A DNA stretch of 5,094 nucleotides. Origin: an uncultured Eubacteriales bacterium (lineage in GTDB: Bacteria > Bacillota > Clostridia > Oscillospirales > CAG-272). The number at the start of each line of letters is the position of its first letter. The first letter of the stretch is position 1. A model generated the notes under the pieces. The model saw nothing but the letters and a program-made list of their open reading frames with translations, had not been told where the DNA came from and ran no database searches. The position numbers and the translations under genes are program-made. Where the stretch lies: contig CABPZV010000153.1 in the NCBI GenBank assembly GCA_902462015.1, positions 1 through 5,094 on the forward strand, written 5' to 3'. Of this stretch, positions 4,489 to 5,094 are shown in pieces.

Positions 4489-5094
4489 ATGGATCACAAT
4501 GATCGAGAACAATTTTGGAAAACATTATGTTCCTTGCCCGGAAATGATATTGTGGCAGAACGAGAACAACTATTCAAATCAATTAAGTATCCGAAGCTGC
4601 TTTTCCGCTATCGCCCTGTCAGCACAAAAAGCTTGGAAGCACTCAGAACCAACAAGCTCTACTTTTCTTCTGCAAATTATTATGATGATCCTTTCGATAC
4701 CTTTCTTCACATCGACATTGAAGCAATCCGGAATGAGTATCTAAGTGCATTCCAGACTCCGGAAAGCACAGAAGCTGTTGTGGAGGGCGTTAAGTCATTG
4801 CTTGGTGGTATTCTCTCTGAGGAGCAAGCAGCGCAGTTTACGGTTGAAAATGTAACAAACGCACTTTCTCACGGGCTTACCGAAAGCTTTCTGAATGCAG
4901 CACTTTCACTCCGTGATGAAGTTAAAAAAGATACGTGGTCAGTTTGTTTCTCCGAAAATGGGTTTAATGAGGTTCTGTGGCTGAAATATGCAGATCAGCA
5001 TAGAGGGTTTGTTCAAATCTACGACCTTGAAAACAATGACAACTTCTTATGCGGCAAGCAGGAAAAATGTGCAAATTGCGGAATCAAGAACTAC
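4489..5094 (+). CDS. DUF2971-family protein, N-terminal part (cut by right window edge)
   Basis: The first 202 codons are visible and the frame is open to the edge. Residues 38-70 carry the family's opening signature: LFRYRPVSTKSLEALR, then KLYFSSANYYDDPFD. Residues 151-179 carry the second block, SVCFSEN...LWLKYADQHRGFVQIYD. Between them, about 75-148, lies a variable helical region. A Cys cluster follows at 188, 194 and 197 (CGKQEKCANCG), which may bind metal. The family has no function that I can state with confidence. Conserved aromatic, Asp and His residues in both blocks suggest an enzymatic or ligand-binding core. The start is set by a perfect AGGAGG seven bases upstream. It follows the membrane-protein gene by 60 bases on the same strand and probably belongs to the XRE-controlled operon. 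The remaining C-terminus is outside the window. Confidence 0.88.
   Translation, partial: MDHNDREQFWKTLCSLPGNDIVAEREQLFKSIKYPKLLFRYRPVSTKSLEALRTNKLYFSSANYYDDPFDTFLHIDIEAIRNEYLSAFQTPESTEAVVEGVKSLLGGILSEEQAAQFTVENVTNALSHGLTESFLNAALSLRDEVKKDTWSVCFSENGFNEVLWLKYADQHRGFVQIYDLENNDNFLCGKQEKCANCGIKNY

Noticed and set aside
4499..4744. 81-codon ORF on the + strand in another frame
   Set aside because: It lies inside the DUF2971 gene, which has a perfect AGGAGG, a longer frame and recognisable family motifs.
1..5094. tRNA, rRNA, CRISPR array, intact insertion sequence or transposase
   Set aside because: No tRNA cloverleaf, repeated spacer units or transposase motifs were seen on either strand by eye.

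Overview
The window looks like an accessory (defence-island type) segment from a low-to-mid GC Firmicute, most likely a gut-type Clostridia/Oscillospirales member. The grounds are strong AGGAGG-type ribosome binding sites, a near-consensus sigma-A promoter, a short HTH_26 XRE regulator of a kind common in that group, and restriction-modification genes. All genes are on the + strand. The organism assignment is an inference from style, not from a marker gene.

Left block (1-3118). The window opens inside a large gene of which only the C-terminal ~479 codons are visible: an Eco57I/TaqI-like N6-adenine DNA methyltransferase half with the NPPY catalytic motif and a target-recognition region. It could be the 3' part of a type IIG restriction-methylation enzyme. 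It is joined by a 4-base ATGA overlap to a complete 542-residue adenine methyltransferase with motifs X, I, II and IV (NPPF). A strong rho-independent terminator follows directly. Together they look like the 3' end of an Eco57I-style R-M operon with a bifunctional enzyme plus a companion methylase.

Middle (3119-3306). About 190 bases without a gene hold two 20-base imperfect direct repeats 52 bases apart, a longer imperfect inverted repeat, and a very good promoter. The 17-base spacer of that promoter holds a 14-base dyad, TCACGATTTCGTGA, probably the operator of the regulator that follows.

Right block (3307-5094). A second, apparently autoregulated operon starts with a 70-residue XRE repressor, followed by a short ORF coupled by another ATGA overlap. 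That ORF runs out of frame into 18 codons that read exactly like the C-terminus of a type I specificity subunit (HsdS), so a type I R-M segment appears to have been deleted here. After the scar come a small zinc-ribbon protein, a single-span membrane protein with a coiled coil and a predicted cytoplasmic Ig-like domain (overlapping the previous gene by 13 bases), and a DUF2971 protein cut by the right window edge. The functions of these last three are unknown. Their retention behind an R-M-type regulator and an hsdS scar makes them candidate R-M or defence accessory genes, but nothing in the sequence proves it.
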